A stretch of 64,000 nucleotides of DNA from Rhodopseudomonas faecalis (GTDB taxonomy: Bacteria > Pseudomonadota > Alphaproteobacteria > Rhizobiales > Xanthobacteraceae): positions 62,001 through 126,000 of the forward strand of contig NZ_QJTI01000002.1 of assembly GCF_003217325.1 (NCBI RefSeq). Reading direction: 5' to 3'. The stretch's first letter is position 1; each line of letters begins with the position of its first letter. Shown here piece by piece: positions 63,212 to 64,000 of the stretch. The position numbers were made by a program, and so were the translations under genes. A model generated the notes under the pieces. That model did no database searches, was not told where the DNA came from, and worked only from the letters and a program-made list of their open reading frames with translations.

Positions 63212-63778
63212 GTGAGTTCCCATCAGGCGGCTGACGAAGATCTGCTCGTTCGTATAGCGCAGGGCGATCGTCTCGCGATGCAAGTGCTCTATGGCCGTCA
63301 TCACGTCAGGGTCTATCGTTTCGGACTGCGTATTGTCCGGGACGAGCAACTCGCCGAGGACCTGATCAGCGAGGTGTTTTTGGATGTCTGGCGGCAGGCC
63401 GGGAAGTTCGAGCGACGCTCCGAGGTGTCGACGTGGCTGCTCGCGATCACGCGGTACAAGGCACTCTCCGCCTTGCGGCGCAAAAGGGATGCCGCACTCG
63501 ATGAGAATGCTGCCGAAGCGATCGAAGACGGCGCCGACACTCCGGACATCGCAGTCCAGAAGAAGGACACCAGTGAAGCGTTGCGAGGGTGCATCAGCTC
63601 GCTCTCGCGAGATCACCGGGAGATCATCGATCTCGTCTACTACCACGAGCGTTCCGTGGACGAGGTAGCGGAGATCGTCGGCATTCCGGCAAACACGGTT
63701 AAAACGCGCTTATTTTATGCGCGCAAGAAACTGGCCGAACTGCTCACAGCAGCCGGCGTAGAGCGAGGCTGGCCATGA
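63212..63778 (+). CDS. ECF-type RNA polymerase sigma factor
   Basis: 188 residues with the two ECF regions. Sigma-2: LVRIAQGDRLAMQVLYGRHH, then EDLISEVFLDVWRQAGKFE and STWLLAITRYKALSALRRKR. Sigma-4: LSRDHREIIDLVYYHERSVD, then EIVGIPANTVKTRLFYARKK. The length and lack of regions 1 and 3 place it in the ECF group. Start is uncertain: GTG giving VSSHQAADEDLL is used because the frame upstream is not sigma-like. It overlaps the following anti-sigma gene by four bases (ATGA), the usual arrangement. The regulon is unknown. Confidence 0.9.
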   Translation: MSSHQAADEDLLVRIAQGDRLAMQVLYGRHHVRVYRFGLRIVRDEQLAEDLISEVFLDVWRQAGKFERRSEVSTWLLAITRYKALSALRRKRDAALDENAAEAIEDGADTPDIAVQKKDTSEALRGCISSLSRDHREIIDLVYYHERSVDEVAEIVGIPANTVKTRLFYARKKLAELLTAAGVERGWP

Positions 63779-64000
63779 TGGCGACCAACAAAAAAGTCCG
63801 GGAGCAAGAACCTGGAGCCATCGAAGCGCTGCTGCCCTGGCACGCCACCGGCAAGCTCAGCGCCCAGGACCAGCGCCGCGTCGAAGACGCCATTCAGCGC
63901 GATCCCGAGATCGCCCGGCAGTTCGCGATCGTGCAGGAGGAATGCGCCGCCACCATCCAGGTCAGCGAAAGCCTTGGCGCACCGTCGCCGCACGCGCTGG
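63775..64000 (+). CDS. Putative anti-sigma factor (partial, runs off the window)
   Basis: Only the first 75 codons are present: MMATNKKVREQEPGAIEALL, then WHATGKLSAQDQRRVEDAIQ and RDPEIARQFAIVQEEC. This looks like the cytoplasmic sigma-binding N-terminus of an anti-sigma factor of the FecR/RskA-like kind lacking a zinc motif, followed in relatives by one TM helix not visible here. The ATGA overlap with the sigma gene supports the pairing. The 3' end is outside the window. Confidence 0.75.
   Translation, partial: MMATNKKVREQEPGAIEALLPWHATGKLSAQDQRRVEDAIQRDPEIARQFAIVQEECAATIQVSESLGAPSPHAL

Overview
The window reads as chromosomal DNA of an alphaproteobacterium of the Bradyrhizobium/Rhodopseudomonas group, most like a Rhodopseudomonas. 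The reasons are the GC-rich coding, the hopanoid gene set including the C-2 methylase HpnP and the aminotransferase HpnO, the imuA-imuB-dnaE2 mutasome behind a GAAC-N7-GAAC SOS box, GGAAC-N16/17-CGTT promoters of the EcfG stress type, and two families of short palindromic repeats of the kind common in this group. No tRNA, rRNA, insertion sequence, prophage or CRISPR array was seen.

Layout. 0-9 kb: acyl-CoA ligase, dienoyl-CoA-reductase-like SDR and enoyl-CoA hydratase (acyl-CoA catabolism), a yeiH-type exporter with its LysR regulator, and a large hybrid sensor kinase with a 15-bp tandem expansion. 9-19 kb: small membrane and PilZ proteins, gene remnants, PEP carboxylase, an OmpA-family protein with an Ala/Lys repeat linker, an amidase/DUF2848 pair, a HpaI-type aldolase, and a 16-bp tandem repeat. 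19-28 kb: secreted Cache protein and chemoreceptor, then eutB, hpnP, eutC and an RND/MMPL transporter; the hopanoid methylase gene lies between the two ethanolamine ammonia-lyase subunits and has its own EcfG-type promoter. 28-32 kb: a membrane-anchored trehalose-phosphate synthase and small secreted proteins. 32-43 kb: hopanoid locus hpnC-hpnD-hpnE-(no hpnF)-hpnG, convergent ispH-hpnH, then hpnN and hpnO. 43-47 kb: GMC oxidoreductase, M20 amidohydrolase, a stress-type ferritin-like protein. 47-55 kb: DNA damage region with a radical SAM/DUF4130 pair divergent from imuA-imuB-dnaE2 around one SOS box, invaded by repeats. 55-64 kb: a decayed CoA-transferase, a degenerate GGDEF/EAL protein, a second enoyl-CoA hydratase, a DUF2336-diguanylate cyclase operon, and an ECF sigma/anti-sigma pair running off the end.

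How it fits together. HpnD, HpnC and HpnE make squalene from farnesyl diphosphate; IspH supplies isoprenoid precursors; HpnH and HpnG build the C35 side chain; HpnO aminates it; HpnP methylates C-2; HpnN exports hopanoids toward the outer membrane. The cyclase (hpnF/shc), normally between hpnE and hpnG, is not in the window: only 211 bp separate those genes. That absence, the eutB-hpnP-eutC arrangement, the shared SOS box, and the in-frame palindromic element inside dnaE2 are the most interesting observations.
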